A DNA stretch of 27,176 nucleotides from DATDCY01 sp031406795 [NCBI: Candidatus Rokuibacteriota bacterium] (GCA_031406795.1 JANOHV010000093.1:1-27176); one strand, 5' to 3'. Positions 1-7,658 are shown, counted from the stretch's first letter. Program-made: numbers and translations. The notes: generated by a model not told the origin, from the letters alone.

Positions 1-2292
1 AAGGTCGCCTGGATCCAGTGCGTCGGCTCGCGCGACCCGCACAACGCCAACCCCTGGTGTTCCTCGGTCTGCTGCATGTACGCGACCAAGCAGGCGATCA
101 TCGCCAAGGAGCACGACGCGCGGATCGAGCCGAAGATCTTCTTCATGGAGATGCGCGCCTTCGGCAAGGACTTCGACAAGTACGTCGAGCGGGCGAAGAA
201 CGAATACGGGGTGAAGTACCAGCGTGCGATGGTTTCGGCGATCCGCGAGGAGCCGGGGACCGGCAACCTGGTGCTGCGCCACGCGCTCGAGGACGGGAAG
301 CTGGTCGACGAGGTCTTCGACATGGTCGTGCTCTCGGTCGGCTTCGAGCCGCACAAGGACGCGGCGCGGTTCGCGGAGATTTTCGGCATCGAGGCGAACG
401 ACTACCGCTTCGCGAAGACCTCGGGGTTCGCCCCGGTCGAGACCTCCCGGCCCGGCGTGTTCGTCACGGGCACCTACCAGGGCCCCAAGGACATCCCCGA
501 CACGGTGACGCAGGGCAGCGCCGTGGCCGGGGGCGCGATGGCGCTGCTCGCCGAGGCGCGCGGGACCGAGGTCGTGAAGAAGGAGCTGCCGCCCGAGACC
601 GACGTTTCGGGACAGGCGCCGCGGATCGGCGTCTTCGTCTGCCACTGCGGCACGAACATTTCCTCGACCGTCAAGATCGACGACGTCGTCGCGGCGGTCA
701 AGGATCAGCCCGGCGTGGCGTTCGTCACCAACACGATCTACGCCTGCGCTCAGGACAGCCAGGAGGCGATGAAGCAGATCATCAAGGACAACAATCTCAA
801 CCGCATCGTCGTCGCCTCGTGCACGCCGCGGACCCACGAGCCGCTCTTCCAGGAGACGATCCGCGAGGCGGGCCTCAACAAATACCTCTTCGACCTGGCC
901 GACATCCGCGAGCAGTGCTCCTGGTGCCACAAGGGGCAGAACGCCGCGGCGACGAAGAAGGCGATCGGCATCGTGAAGATGGCGGTTGCGAAGTCCCGTC
1001 TCCAAGAGCCGCTGACCAGCGAGACAGTCGGCGTGACCCCCGCCTGCCTGATCATCGGGGGCGGCGTCGCGGGAATGACCGCCGCACTTTCGATTGCGGA
1101 TCAGGGGTTCCAGGTCCACCTCGTCGAAATGGACCCGGAGCTGGGCGGCCTGGCGCGCGGCCTGCGCTACACGCTCGAGGGCGGGGACGTCCCGGCGTTC
1201 GTCGCCGGCAGGATCGCCGCCGTCTCAACGCACCCGCGCATCACGGTGCACACCGGCGCCGAGGTTGCCGCGACCGAGGGCTATGTCGGCAACTTCGTCA
1301 CGACGCTCACCACCGGCGCCAGGGTCGAACATGGCGCAATCGTGCTGGCGACCGGCGGCGTGGAGTACGCGCCGACGGAGTATCTCTTCGGGACGAACGA
1401 CCGCGTGATCACCCAGCGCACGCTGGAGCAGCGGCTGGCCGCGGGCGAGGTGGCGAAGGACGGCGCGACCACCGTGATGATCCAGTGCGTCGGCTCGCGC
1501 GAGGAGCCGAACCAGTACTGCTCGCGGGTCTGCTGCCAGGACGCGGTCAAGAACGCCATCCGGATCAAGCAGGCCGATCCGCGGGCGAAGGTCTTCATCC
1601 TCTACCGCGACGTGCGCACCTACGGCCTGCGCGAGGACTACTACCGCAAGGCGCGCGAGCTCGGCGTGCTCTTCGTGCGCTACGACGTCGAGCGCAAACC
1701 GGTGGTCGAGCCGGCGGGCGCAGGGCTGACCGTGAAGGTCTTCGACCCGATGCTCGACCGGGAAACCGAGATCGCCGCCGACCGGGTCGTCCTCTCCGTG
1801 GGCCTGCGCCCGCACCCGACGACCGACGCGGTCGGCGCGCGCTACAAGGTGACGCGCAACCCCGACGGCTACTACCTCGAGGCGCACGTGAAGCTGCGGC
1901 CGGTCGATTTCCCGAGCGAGGGGCTTTTCGTCTGCGGTCTCGGGCACGCGCCGAAGAACCTCGACGAGACGATCGGCCAGGCGCAGGCGGCCGCCGGACG
2001 CGCCGGGGTCATCCTCTCGCACGAGCGGCTCGCGGTCTCGGGGATCATCGCCAAGCACAAGCGCGCGCTGTGCATGTCCTGCCTGAGCTGCCTGCGGGTC
2101 TGTCCGTTCGGCTCGCCGTACATCGACAAGGACGGGATGATCTCGCACAACGAGGTCAAGTGCATGGGCTGCGGGATCTGCGCCGGCATCTGCCCGGCCA
2201 AGGCCTTCCAGGTGAACAACTTCCGCGACGATCAGATCTTCGCGATGATCGACGCCGCCGCCGAGACCGAACCGGGTTTGGTGGAAGCGTGA
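1..2292 (+). CDS. hdrA: HdrA-like flavoprotein with duplicated HdrA module, 5' end outside window
   Basis: The reading frame is open from base 1, so the gene starts upstream; 763 codons are visible. It resembles subunit A of heterodisulfide reductase, the FAD and iron-sulfur protein that bifurcates or relays electrons in cytoplasmic Hdr complexes. Two copies of the HdrA C-terminal signature are present: IQCVGSRD followed by CSSVCCMYATK near codons 5-29, and IQCVGSRE followed by CSRVCCQDAVK near codons 495-520. The second module begins near codon 207 (GVFVCHCG), carries an FAD-binding GGGVAGMTAAL near codon 350, and ends with two 4Fe-4S motifs, CxxCxxCxxxCP near codon 691 and CMGCGICAGICP near 721. 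The protein is therefore a fused double HdrA. The neighbours mvhD, metV and metF suggest it feeds electrons to methylene-THF reductase. hdrB and hdrC are not visible and may lie upstream. The duplication is seen; the partner enzyme is inferred. Confidence 0.9.
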   Translation, partial: KVAWIQCVGSRDPHNANPWCSSVCCMYATKQAIIAKEHDARIEPKIFFMEMRAFGKDFDKYVERAKNEYGVKYQRAMVSAIREEPGTGNLVLRHALEDGKLVDEVFDMVVLSVGFEPHKDAARFAEIFGIEANDYRFAKTSGFAPVETSRPGVFVTGTYQGPKDIPDTVTQGSAVAGGAMALLAEARGTEVVKKELPPETDVSGQAPRIGVFVCHCGTNISSTVKIDDVVAAVKDQPGVAFVTNTIYACAQDSQEAMKQIIKDNNLNRIVVASCTPRTHEPLFQETIREAGLNKYLFDLADIREQCSWCHKGQNAAATKKAIGIVKMAVAKSRLQEPLTSETVGVTPACLIIGGGVAGMTAALSIADQGFQVHLVEMDPELGGLARGLRYTLEGGDVPAFVAGRIAAVSTHPRITVHTGAEVAATEGYVGNFVTTLTTGARVEHGAIVLATGGVEYAPTEYLFGTNDRVITQRTLEQRLAAGEVAKDGATTVMIQCVGSREEPNQYCSRVCCQDAVKNAIRIKQADPRAKVFILYRDVRTYGLREDYYRKARELGVLFVRYDVERKPVVEPAGAGLTVKVFDPMLDRETEIAADRVVLSVGLRPHPTTDAVGARYKVTRNPDGYYLEAHVKLRPVDFPSEGLFVCGLGHAPKNLDETIGQAQAAAGRAGVILSHERLAVSGIIAKHKRALCMSCLSCLRVCPFGSPYIDKDGMISHNEVKCMGCGICAGICPAKAFQVNNFRDDQIFAMIDAAAETEPGLVEA

Positions 2293-2313
2293 TCGTGCGC
2301 CTAGTGGCACCCG

Positions 2314-2388
2314 CCGTAGGGGAGGGGTTCACCCCCTCCCGATATCTGCCAGGCCCGGACCGGGCGGGGATCAACCCCGCCCCTACGG
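2314..2388. repeat. Paired hairpin repeat (BIME/REP-like) in hdrA-mvhD spacer
   Basis: Two 27-base units, 2314-2340 and 2362-2388, are inverted copies matching at 23 of 27 positions. Each unit is itself a hairpin (GGGAGGGG/CCCCTCCC on the left, GGGCGGGG/CCCCGCCC on the right). The A-T to C-G change between units keeps the stem paired. This looks like an extragenic palindromic repeat lying just after the hdrA stop. It could act as a transcription pause, an mRNA stabiliser, or simply as a mobile repeat. Confidence 0.7.
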
Positions 2389-2469
2389 ACCTCCATCGGC
2401 CTCGCTTCGCTCCCCCGCTGGAGGCCTCCCCTCCGCGCCACCCCTCCGCCGTGACTGTCACGCAAGCCG

Positions 2470-2664
2470 GGCGTGGGCGTGTCGGTGACGGGCGGGCGCA
2501 TGGCGGAGCGCGAGGGAACCGCGGCGTCCGCACCGGAGCGTCCCCGCAGGGGCGAAACGCACTGTTTGAGCCCGCAGGGCGAGTTGTGCGTTTCGAGCGC
2601 AGGGGCGGATATGCCGCGGTCGAGCGCGCAGCTGGCGACCGCACGGCACCGACATGCCCACGCC
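2470..2664. repeat. Long imperfect inverted repeat between hdrA and mvhD
   Basis: The arm 2470-2562 pairs imperfectly with 2586-2664. The outer 30 bases match at about 26 positions, and the inner ends are GAAACGCAC at 2554-2562 and GTGCGTTTC at 2586-2594, enclosing a loop of about 23 bases. Together with the paired hairpins at 2314-2388 it fills most of the 427-base gap between hdrA and mvhD. I see no convincing coding sequence in this gap. It may be a repeat family or the remains of a small mobile element. Confidence 0.6.
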
Positions 2665-2719
2665 TTCACACGGGCAGAACTCCACCGATCAGTGACCGTG
2701 CCGAAAGGAGAACCGCCGT

Positions 2720-3220
2720 ATGACGACTGCTGTCGAGGCTACGGAACCCGTCGCCTCAACGATCGAGGAGCGGCAACCGATACCGGTCGGCTGGGAGCCG
2801 AACGTCATCGCGTTCGCCTGCCATTACTGCGCTTTCGCGGCGGCGGATCTGGCGGGGGTGATGCGCCTCTCGTACCCGCCGAACGTCAAGGTGATCCGCC
2901 TGCCCTGCACCGGCAAGCTCGACCACATGCACCTGCTGCGGGCTTTCGAGAAGGGGGTCGACGGCGTTTTCGTCGCCGGCTGACTACGCGGACAATGCCA
3001 TTACCTGGAGGGTAATGCGTTCGCGGCGAGAAGGATCACGTACGTGAAGCAGCTTCTGGCGAAGCTCGGGATCGATCCGGAGCGCCTGGAGATGTACAAT
3101 CTTTCAGCGGCCATGGGGCCGCGCTGGGCGGAGATCTGCACGCAGTTCGTCGAAAAGATGCGGTCCTTCGGACCGACGCCGATCCATGCGGCGCAACTTC
3201 AACAGAAGTGTTCCTCATAG
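2720..3220 (+). CDS. mvhD: MvhD-type [2Fe-2S] electron-transfer subunit, selenoprotein (TGA at 2981-2983 read as Sec)
   Basis: MvhD carries a [2Fe-2S] cluster and passes electrons between a hydrogenase or other donor and HdrA. A conventional call stops at TGA 2981-2983 after 87 residues, inside a conserved motif. Reading through that TGA gives VAG-U-LRGQCHYLEGN and then the full family C-terminus (KLGIDPERLEMYNLSAAMGP, about 80 more residues) ending at TAG 3218-3220, 166 residues in total. Residue 88 aligns with the conserved Cys of the family motif AGCxxGxCHYxxGN. Other likely cluster cysteines are in ACHYC and LPCTGK. A SECIS-like hairpin lies directly downstream (2994-3021). AAGGAG at 2705-2710 precedes the ATG. 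Known context: Methanococcus VhuD, an MvhD homologue, is a selenoprotein. A nonsense mutation is the alternative, but frame and homology are uninterrupted after the TGA. Confidence 0.92.
2994..3021 (+). promoter_or_regulatory. Bacterial SECIS element for mvhD
   Basis: Starting 13 bases after the first base of the UGA is a stem-loop. CATTACC (2999-3005) pairs with GGTAATG (3011-3017) around the five-base loop TGGAG, and the stem extends downward through 2994-2997 and 3018-3021 with one bulged C. The apical loop, with G at its second and third positions, begins 25 bases after the first base of the UGA. That fits known bacterial SECIS elements, which lie inside the coding sequence and bind SelB. 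The structure was folded by eye, without an energy calculation. Confidence 0.82.
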
Positions 3221-3235
3221 GAATTGGAGTACCTC

Positions 3236-3388
3236 ATGACAGGGGCAGGTTGCTCAAAAGGGTCCAGGTGCAAGGCGCGCGAAATCCTGAGGAATGAGGC
3301 GTACGAGCAGTACGCCGCAGTGACGAGGGGTGAGTGCAACGCCGCAGATGGGCCGTTTTCGGCAACCTGCAGCGGGAGAGACGCATGA
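3236..3388 (+). CDS. Small four-cysteine protein coupled to metV (unrecognised)
   Basis: This is a 50-codon ORF lying between mvhD and metV. It starts at ATG 3236, preceded by TTGGAG at about the right spacing, and its TGA overlaps the metV start codon in an ATGA arrangement, as expected for translational coupling. The predicted protein has Cys at residues 6, 12, 34 and 45, a basic N-terminal third and a small central helix-like stretch (REILRNEAYEQYA). There is no signal peptide or membrane segment. I do not recognise a family. Four cysteines in an operon of iron-sulfur, zinc and flavin proteins suggest metal or cluster binding, but that is inference. It could instead be a chance ORF in a 164-base spacer. 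Confidence 0.5.
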   Translation: MTGAGCSKGSRCKAREILRNEAYEQYAAVTRGECNAADGPFSATCSGRDA

Positions 3389-4077
3389 TCGTCGGTACGC
3401 AGAAACCGTTCCCGGAACTCTGGGAGATGGTCCAAGGCTTCAAGAAGGTGCTGGTGCTCGGCTGCAACACCTGTGTCGCGATCTGCCACGCCGGCGGCGG
3501 CAAGGAGGCGGAAATCATCGCGACGATGCTGCGGATGAAGGCCACCGAAGCGGGCGTCGCGCTCGAGGCCGACCACGACGCGGTGCAGCGGCAGTGCGAG
3601 CCCGAGTACTTCGAGCCCCTGCTCGAACGGGCGCGCGGCTACGACCTGGTCATCTCGACGGCCTGCGGCGTCGGCGTGAACTTCCTGACGCAGCTCATCG
3701 GCAAGACGCCGGTCTACCCGGGGGTCAACACTTCGTTCTACGGCGCAGTGCCCAAGGCCGGGGTGTTCGTCGAACTCTGCGCGGGGTGCGGCAACTGCAT
3801 CCTGCATCTCACCGGGGGTATCTGCCCGATCGCGCGTTGCTCAAAATCGCTGATGAACGGCCCGTGCGGCGGCACCGACAAGGGCAAGTGCGAGGTCAGC
3901 AAGGACATCGATTGCGCCTGGTACCTGATCGTCGAGCGGATGAGGGAGCTCGGCACCCTGGACAAGCTCGGCGAGATCCAGCCGCCGCGCAACTGGGCGA
4001 CGGCCCGGGACGGCGGTCCCAGGCGCATCGTGCTCGAGCACATCGCGGATCTCGAAGAGACTGAGGCGAAGAAATGA
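3385..4077 (+). CDS. metV: MetV, methylene-tetrahydrofolate reductase C-terminal/accessory subunit
   Basis: MetV partners MetF in the methylene-THF reductase of the Wood-Ljungdahl pathway and carries iron-sulfur and zinc-binding cysteines. I chose ATG 3385 because GGGAG lies six bases upstream and the family begins MIV; an in-frame ATG at 3334 is an unlikely extension. The 230-residue product shows the cysteine-rich family pattern: LGCNTCVAICHAGG near residue 26, ACGVGVNF near 93, and ELCAGCGNCILHLTGGICPI followed by NGPCGG and GKCEVS in the second half. It overlaps the preceding small ORF by four bases and metF by four bases (ATGA at 4074), so the three are probably translated together. Length and domain layout look normal. 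Confidence 0.93.
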   Translation: MIVGTQKPFPELWEMVQGFKKVLVLGCNTCVAICHAGGGKEAEIIATMLRMKATEAGVALEADHDAVQRQCEPEYFEPLLERARGYDLVISTACGVGVNFLTQLIGKTPVYPGVNTSFYGAVPKAGVFVELCAGCGNCILHLTGGICPIARCSKSLMNGPCGGTDKGKCEVSKDIDCAWYLIVERMRELGTLDKLGEIQPPRNWATARDGGPRRIVLEHIADLEETEAKK

Positions 4078-5066
4078 CGACGACGATGAAAAGTGGCAGT
4101 AATCTGGAGAAAGTCCTGGCGAGCGGCCAGCCGGCCGTCACCGGCGAACTCGGGCCGCCGATGTCCGCCGACCCGGCTGAGGTCGTGCACAAGGCCCACG
4201 TGCTCAAGGGCTTCTGCGACGCCGCGAACATCACCGACTGCCAGACCGCGGTCGTACGCATCTCGAGCGTCGCGGCGGCCGTCATCGCGCAGCGCGAGGG
4301 ACTCGAACCGGTGATGCAGATGACCTGCCGCGACCGCAACCGCATCGCGATGCAGGCCGACCTGCTCGGCGCCTCGGCGCTCGGCGTCAAGAACTGCCTC
4401 TGCATCGCCGGCGACCACCAGTCCTTCGGCAAGGCCGGCAAGCTCCAGGGCCACCCCGGCGCGAAGAACGTCTACGACGTCGACACCGTCCAGCTGGTCG
4501 GCATCATGAAGAAGATGCGCGACGAGGGGCTGCAGCAGGGCGGCGACAAGCTCCAGGTCGCGCCGAAGTTCCTGATCGGCGCCTCCTGGACGCCGATGGG
4601 GGACCCGATGGACTTTCGGCCGGTCAATCTGAAGAAGAAGGTCGCCGCCGGCGCGGACTTCATCCAGACGCAGGGGATCTACGACGTCGAGCAGTTCCGC
4701 TCGCAGATGAAGAGGGCCGCCGACCTCGGGTGCTTCGAGCACACGGCGATGCTGGCCGGGATCATCGTCCCCAAGAGCGCGATGATGCTCAAGTACATGG
4801 ACGGCAACGTCTCCGGGATCACCGTGCCGCCGGCGCTGATCGCGCGCATGGCCAAGGCCAGGGAGGCCGCCGGCGACGACAAGAAGCAGATGAAGGAACT
4901 CCAGGAGGCCGAGGGGATCAAGATCGCCATCGAATTGATCAAGCAGGTCCTCGACATCCCGGGCGTCAAGGGAGTGCACGTCATGGCGATCGAGTGGGAG
5001 AGCGCACTGGAGCCGATCGTCAAGGGGGCCGGGCTCTTCCCGCGGCCGACTTTCGCGAACGCGTAG
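4074..5066 (+). CDS. metF: 5,10-methylenetetrahydrofolate reductase
   Basis: This is the FAD-dependent TIM-barrel enzyme that reduces methylene-THF to methyl-THF, 330 residues long. Recognisable elements are the N-terminal TGELGPPMSADP segment, the central QMTCRDRNR motif near residue 82, the following LGVKNCLCIAGDH strand and loop, and GADFIQTQGIYD near residue 193. The first two ATGs (4074 and 4086) are both possible starts; 4074 is preferred because it overlaps the metV stop. With MetV, MvhD and HdrA it forms the MetVF-Hdr type reductase known from acetogens such as Moorella, which could use NADH, hydrogen or ferredoxin through the Hdr/Mvh relay. A strong hairpin follows the stop. Confidence 0.95.
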   Translation: MTTTMKSGSNLEKVLASGQPAVTGELGPPMSADPAEVVHKAHVLKGFCDAANITDCQTAVVRISSVAAAVIAQREGLEPVMQMTCRDRNRIAMQADLLGASALGVKNCLCIAGDHQSFGKAGKLQGHPGAKNVYDVDTVQLVGIMKKMRDEGLQQGGDKLQVAPKFLIGASWTPMGDPMDFRPVNLKKKVAAGADFIQTQGIYDVEQFRSQMKRAADLGCFEHTAMLAGIIVPKSAMMLKYMDGNVSGITVPPALIARMAKAREAAGDDKKQMKELQEAEGIKIAIELIKQVLDIPGVKGVHVMAIEWESALEPIVKGAGLFPRPTFANA

Positions 5067-5071
5067 CGGTT

Positions 5072-5105
5072 CCCCCGGCGCGACGTTGGCCCGCCGCGCC
5101 GGGGG
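5072..5105 (+). terminator. Hairpin terminator after metF
   Basis: Six bases past the metF stop, CCCCCGGCGCG (5072-5082) pairs perfectly with CGCGCCGGGGG (5095-5105), an 11-bp stem with a 12-base loop. Only a weak T-rich stretch (ATGTCTTCTG) follows. Its position fits the end of the hdrA-mvhD-metVF transcript. Confidence 0.65.
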
Positions 5106-5161
5106 ATGTCTTCTGTCCACGTCCGCCCTCGGGGTCGGCGTGCAGCGAAGGGAGATTGGCC

Positions 5162-5683
5162 ATGAGGAAGATCTTGCTGGTTGCAGCGGTGGCGTTCGGT
5201 TTCGCCTGGCTGGCGTCGGCTCCGGTTTCGCTGGCCGCCACCCACCGCCTCGGGGCCGGAGCGAATTACTGGAAGACGCTCAGTGACCTCGAGCCTCAGG
5301 ATGTCACCGACATCGACGAGAGCGGGCTCTCCTGGCTGGCGAGCTACCAGTTCGTCCCCGCGGGAATCTTCAAGCTCGAAGTGGACCTGGAGTACTACCC
5401 GAACCTCGCCGGCGAACCGAAAGCGCTGTGGTCTCCCGAGGCCTTCGTGCTGGTCGGCGGCACGCTCTACGCCGGGGCGGGAATCGGCGTCTACTACAAC
5501 GGCGAGATCTTCAGCAATCAGCCCTTCTTCATGCTGCGTGCCGGGGTCGACTTCCTCATTCTCCCGTTTCTCTCCCTCGATATCAACGCGAACTACCGCT
5601 TCAACGACTGGAACACGCTGGAGACGAACGATCTCGACACGGACACGATCCGCCTCGGCGCGGCCTTGCGTTTTGCGATGTAA
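5162..5683 (+). CDS. Predicted outer-membrane beta-barrel protein
   Basis: The 173-residue product begins with a clear signal peptide (MRKILLVAAVAFGFAW..., likely cleaved after ...SLAA). The remainder alternates hydrophobic and polar residues in short strands separated by acidic turns: LGAGANYWK, LSWLASYQFV, FKLEVDLEYYP, TLYAGAGIGVYYNG, FMLRAGVDFLI, LDINANYRF and IRLGAALRFAM. This pattern is typical of small OmpW/OmpA-like barrels with about eight strands. AGGGAG precedes the ATG. The nearest neighbour downstream is a small lipoprotein, so both concern the cell envelope. The exact family and substrate cannot be told from sequence alone; a cluster of acidic residues (DLEPQDVTDIDES) may form an exposed loop. 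Confidence 0.75.
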   Translation: MRKILLVAAVAFGFAWLASAPVSLAATHRLGAGANYWKTLSDLEPQDVTDIDESGLSWLASYQFVPAGIFKLEVDLEYYPNLAGEPKALWSPEAFVLVGGTLYAGAGIGVYYNGEIFSNQPFFMLRAGVDFLILPFLSLDINANYRFNDWNTLETNDLDTDTIRLGAALRFAM

Positions 5684-5734
5684 CCTCAGCACTACTCCAG
5701 CCCAGACCCGGATGCCGGGAGAAAGAGGTGCCTC

Positions 5735-5866
5735 ATGAAAAAGTCGATGGTTCTCTTCGTTGCGATGATCGTGCTGCTCAGCGCCGTGCTTACCGGCTGT
5801 CCGCCGCCGTTCGGCAGACGCGGGCATCTGCCGCGGCCGCCTCACCCGCCGATCCCGCACCGGTAG
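5735..5866 (+). CDS. Small Pro/His-rich lipoprotein
   Basis: This is a 43-codon gene with a good ribosome site (AGAGG) and a lipoprotein signal peptide: MKKSMVLFVAMIVLLSAVLTGC. The lipobox LTGC puts the lipidated cysteine at residue 22. The mature part is only about 22 residues, rich in proline, arginine and histidine (PPPFGRRGHLPRPPHPPIPHR), so it is a cationic tail tethered to the membrane, perhaps binding metal or peptidoglycan. It follows the barrel protein by 51 bases and could share its transcript. No family is recognised, but the signal, lipobox and ribosome site make it a credible gene. Confidence 0.65.
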   Translation: MKKSMVLFVAMIVLLSAVLTGCPPPFGRRGHLPRPPHPPIPHR

Positions 5867-5880
5867 ACTCCCCCTCGCCC

Positions 5881-5930
5881 GGGCGCGCATCCAGGCCGAC
5901 CCCCCTCTCGGTCGGCCCGGCCGTGCGCCC
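5881..5930 (+). terminator. Nested hairpin downstream of the lipoprotein gene
   Basis: An outer stem GGGCGC (5881-5886) with GCGCCC (5925-5930) encloses an inner stem GGCCGAC (5894-5900) with GTCGGCC (5911-5917). It starts 14 bases after the lipoprotein stop and has no T-run. A second short palindrome, GCGCCGGC-T-GCCGGCGC, lies at 6029-6045 just before the serA ribosome site. Nothing else is evident in 5867-6080. Confidence 0.4.
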
Positions 5931-6080
5931 GGCGCTTTCACGGTCCGGCCACCAGGTTCTTGACAGGAAGGCCCCGGAGCCCGAAAATCCTCCGGCCGGA
6001 AGCGGCTGGGGATGGGGGTTCATGGACGGCGCCGGCTGCCGGCGCGACGCGGGTAGTTTTCTTCAACTGACGGAGGTTCC

Positions 6081-7658
6081 ATGAAGGTTCTGATCAGCGA
6101 TAACCTCTCGCCCCGCGGCGTGGAGATTCTGAAGCAGGCCGGGTTCGACGTGGACTTCCGGAGCAAGACGCCGGTCGAGGAAATCGAACAGATCATCGGC
6201 GACTTCGACGCGCTGATCATTCGATCCGCGACCAAGGTCACGGCCGCGCTGCTCGAGAAGGCGTTGAAGCTCAAGGTCATCGGCCGCGCCGGCAGCGGCC
6301 TGGACAACGTGGACATCCCGGCGGCGACCAAGAAGGGCATCGTCGTGATGAATACCCCGGGCGGAAACACGGTCACGACTGCCGAGCACACGATCGGCAT
6401 GCTCTTCGCGTGCGCCCGGATGATCCCCCAGGCCTACGCCTCGATGAAGGCCGGCAAGTGGGAGAAGAAGAAGTTCGAGGGCGTGGAACTCTGGGACAAA
6501 ACGCTCGGCGTGGTCGGCCTCGGCGCGATCGGCGGCGTGGTCGCCAGCCGCTGTGCGGCGCTGGGCATGAAGGTGCTGGCCTACGATCCCTTCATCTCGA
6601 CCGAGAAGGCCCGGGCCCTCGGCGTCGAGCTCGCCGACCTGGAGACGATCTGGAAGCGCGCCGACTTCATCACCGTGCACACGCCGAAGACCAAGGAGAC
6701 GGCGAACCTGATCAACACCGCCACGATCGCCAAGATGAAGGATGGCGTGCGCATCATCAACTGCGCCCGCGGCGGCATCGTCAACGAGCAGGACCTCTAC
6801 GAGGCGCTCAAGAGCGGCAAGGTCGGCGCCGCCGCTTTCGACGTCTTCGAGAAGGAGCCGCCGGAGAACCACCCCCTGCTGTCCCTGGACAACTTCATCG
6901 CCACGCCGCATCTGGGCGCATCGACGCAGGAGGCGCAGGAGAACGTCGCCACCGCGGTGGCCGAGCAGGTCGTGGATTATCTCGTTTCCGGCACCGCGCG
7001 CAACGCGGTCAACGTCCCCTCTGTCCCGGCGGATCAGCTGACGACGCTTTCGCCCTACATCAACCTCGCCGAGCGCATGGGCCTGTTCCAGGCGCAGCTC
7101 TGTGAGTGCGGGCTGACGGAGGTCCAGGTGGAATACAGCGGCGAGGTCGCCTCCCTCAAGCTCGAGCCGCTCACCCTCGCGGCGCTCAAGGGCCTGCTGA
7201 CCCCGATCCTCGAGGAGAACGTGAACTACGTCAACGCGCCGCTGATCGCCAAGGACCGGGGGATCGAGGTCAAGGTTTCGACCTCCTCGGGCGGTAGCGA
7301 GTACACGAGCCTGATGACGATCAGGATCAAGGCCGGCGGGAAGGAGCTCTCCGTCGCGGGGACCCTGAACAGCAAGAAGGAGCCGCGGATCGTCCAGGTC
7401 GACAACTTCCCGATGGAAGCCGTCCCCGAGGGCAACATGCTCGTGGTGATGAACAACGACAAGCCCGGCGTCATCGGCGGGATCGGCATGCTGATGGGCG
7501 AGAACGGCATCAACATCGCCCGCATGCAGTTCGGCCGCGAGACGGCCGGCGGCCGCGCGATGTCCGTCGTGAGCGTCGACAGCCCCGTGTCCGAGGCGAT
7601 CATGGCGAAGGTCAGGAAGCTGCCAAACGTGCTTTCGGCGAAGCAAGTCAAGGTCTAG
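6081..7658 (+). CDS. serA: D-3-phosphoglycerate dehydrogenase
   Basis: SerA oxidises 3-phosphoglycerate to phosphohydroxypyruvate, the first step of serine synthesis. The 525-residue product is the long type, with substrate- and nucleotide-binding domains, an intervening domain (about 320-440) and a C-terminal ACT domain (about 450-525, LVVMNNDKPGVIGGIGMLMG) that normally senses serine. The NAD-binding GLGAIG is at residues 146-151. The catalytic trio is visible as Arg230 (NCARGG), Glu259 (EKEP) and His277 (TPHLGAST). The start is well placed after CGGAGG at 6071-6076. It stands alone behind a hairpin-containing spacer, though serine is a C1 donor to the folate pool handled by the upstream metVF genes. 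Confidence 0.97.
   Translation: MKVLISDNLSPRGVEILKQAGFDVDFRSKTPVEEIEQIIGDFDALIIRSATKVTAALLEKALKLKVIGRAGSGLDNVDIPAATKKGIVVMNTPGGNTVTTAEHTIGMLFACARMIPQAYASMKAGKWEKKKFEGVELWDKTLGVVGLGAIGGVVASRCAALGMKVLAYDPFISTEKARALGVELADLETIWKRADFITVHTPKTKETANLINTATIAKMKDGVRIINCARGGIVNEQDLYEALKSGKVGAAAFDVFEKEPPENHPLLSLDNFIATPHLGASTQEAQENVATAVAEQVVDYLVSGTARNAVNVPSVPADQLTTLSPYINLAERMGLFQAQLCECGLTEVQVEYSGEVASLKLEPLTLAALKGLLTPILEENVNYVNAPLIAKDRGIEVKVSTSSGGSEYTSLMTIRIKAGGKELSVAGTLNSKKEPRIVQVDNFPMEAVPEGNMLVVMNNDKPGVIGGIGMLMGENGINIARMQFGRETAGGRAMSVVSVDSPVSEAIMAKVRKLPNVLSAKQVKV

Noticed and set aside
18-2723. 901-codon plus-strand frame overlapping hdrA
   Set aside because: It is an arginine- and glycine-rich out-of-frame translation; the HdrA frame carries all motifs and codon bias.
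2720-2983. mvhD as an 87-residue truncated gene or pseudogene
   Set aside because: The frame is kept and the family sequence continues after the TGA, at a conserved cysteine position, with a SECIS hairpin.
2473-3015. 180-codon frame spanning the hdrA-mvhD spacer
   Set aside because: It runs through inverted repeats and overlaps mvhD out of frame; no recognisable protein.
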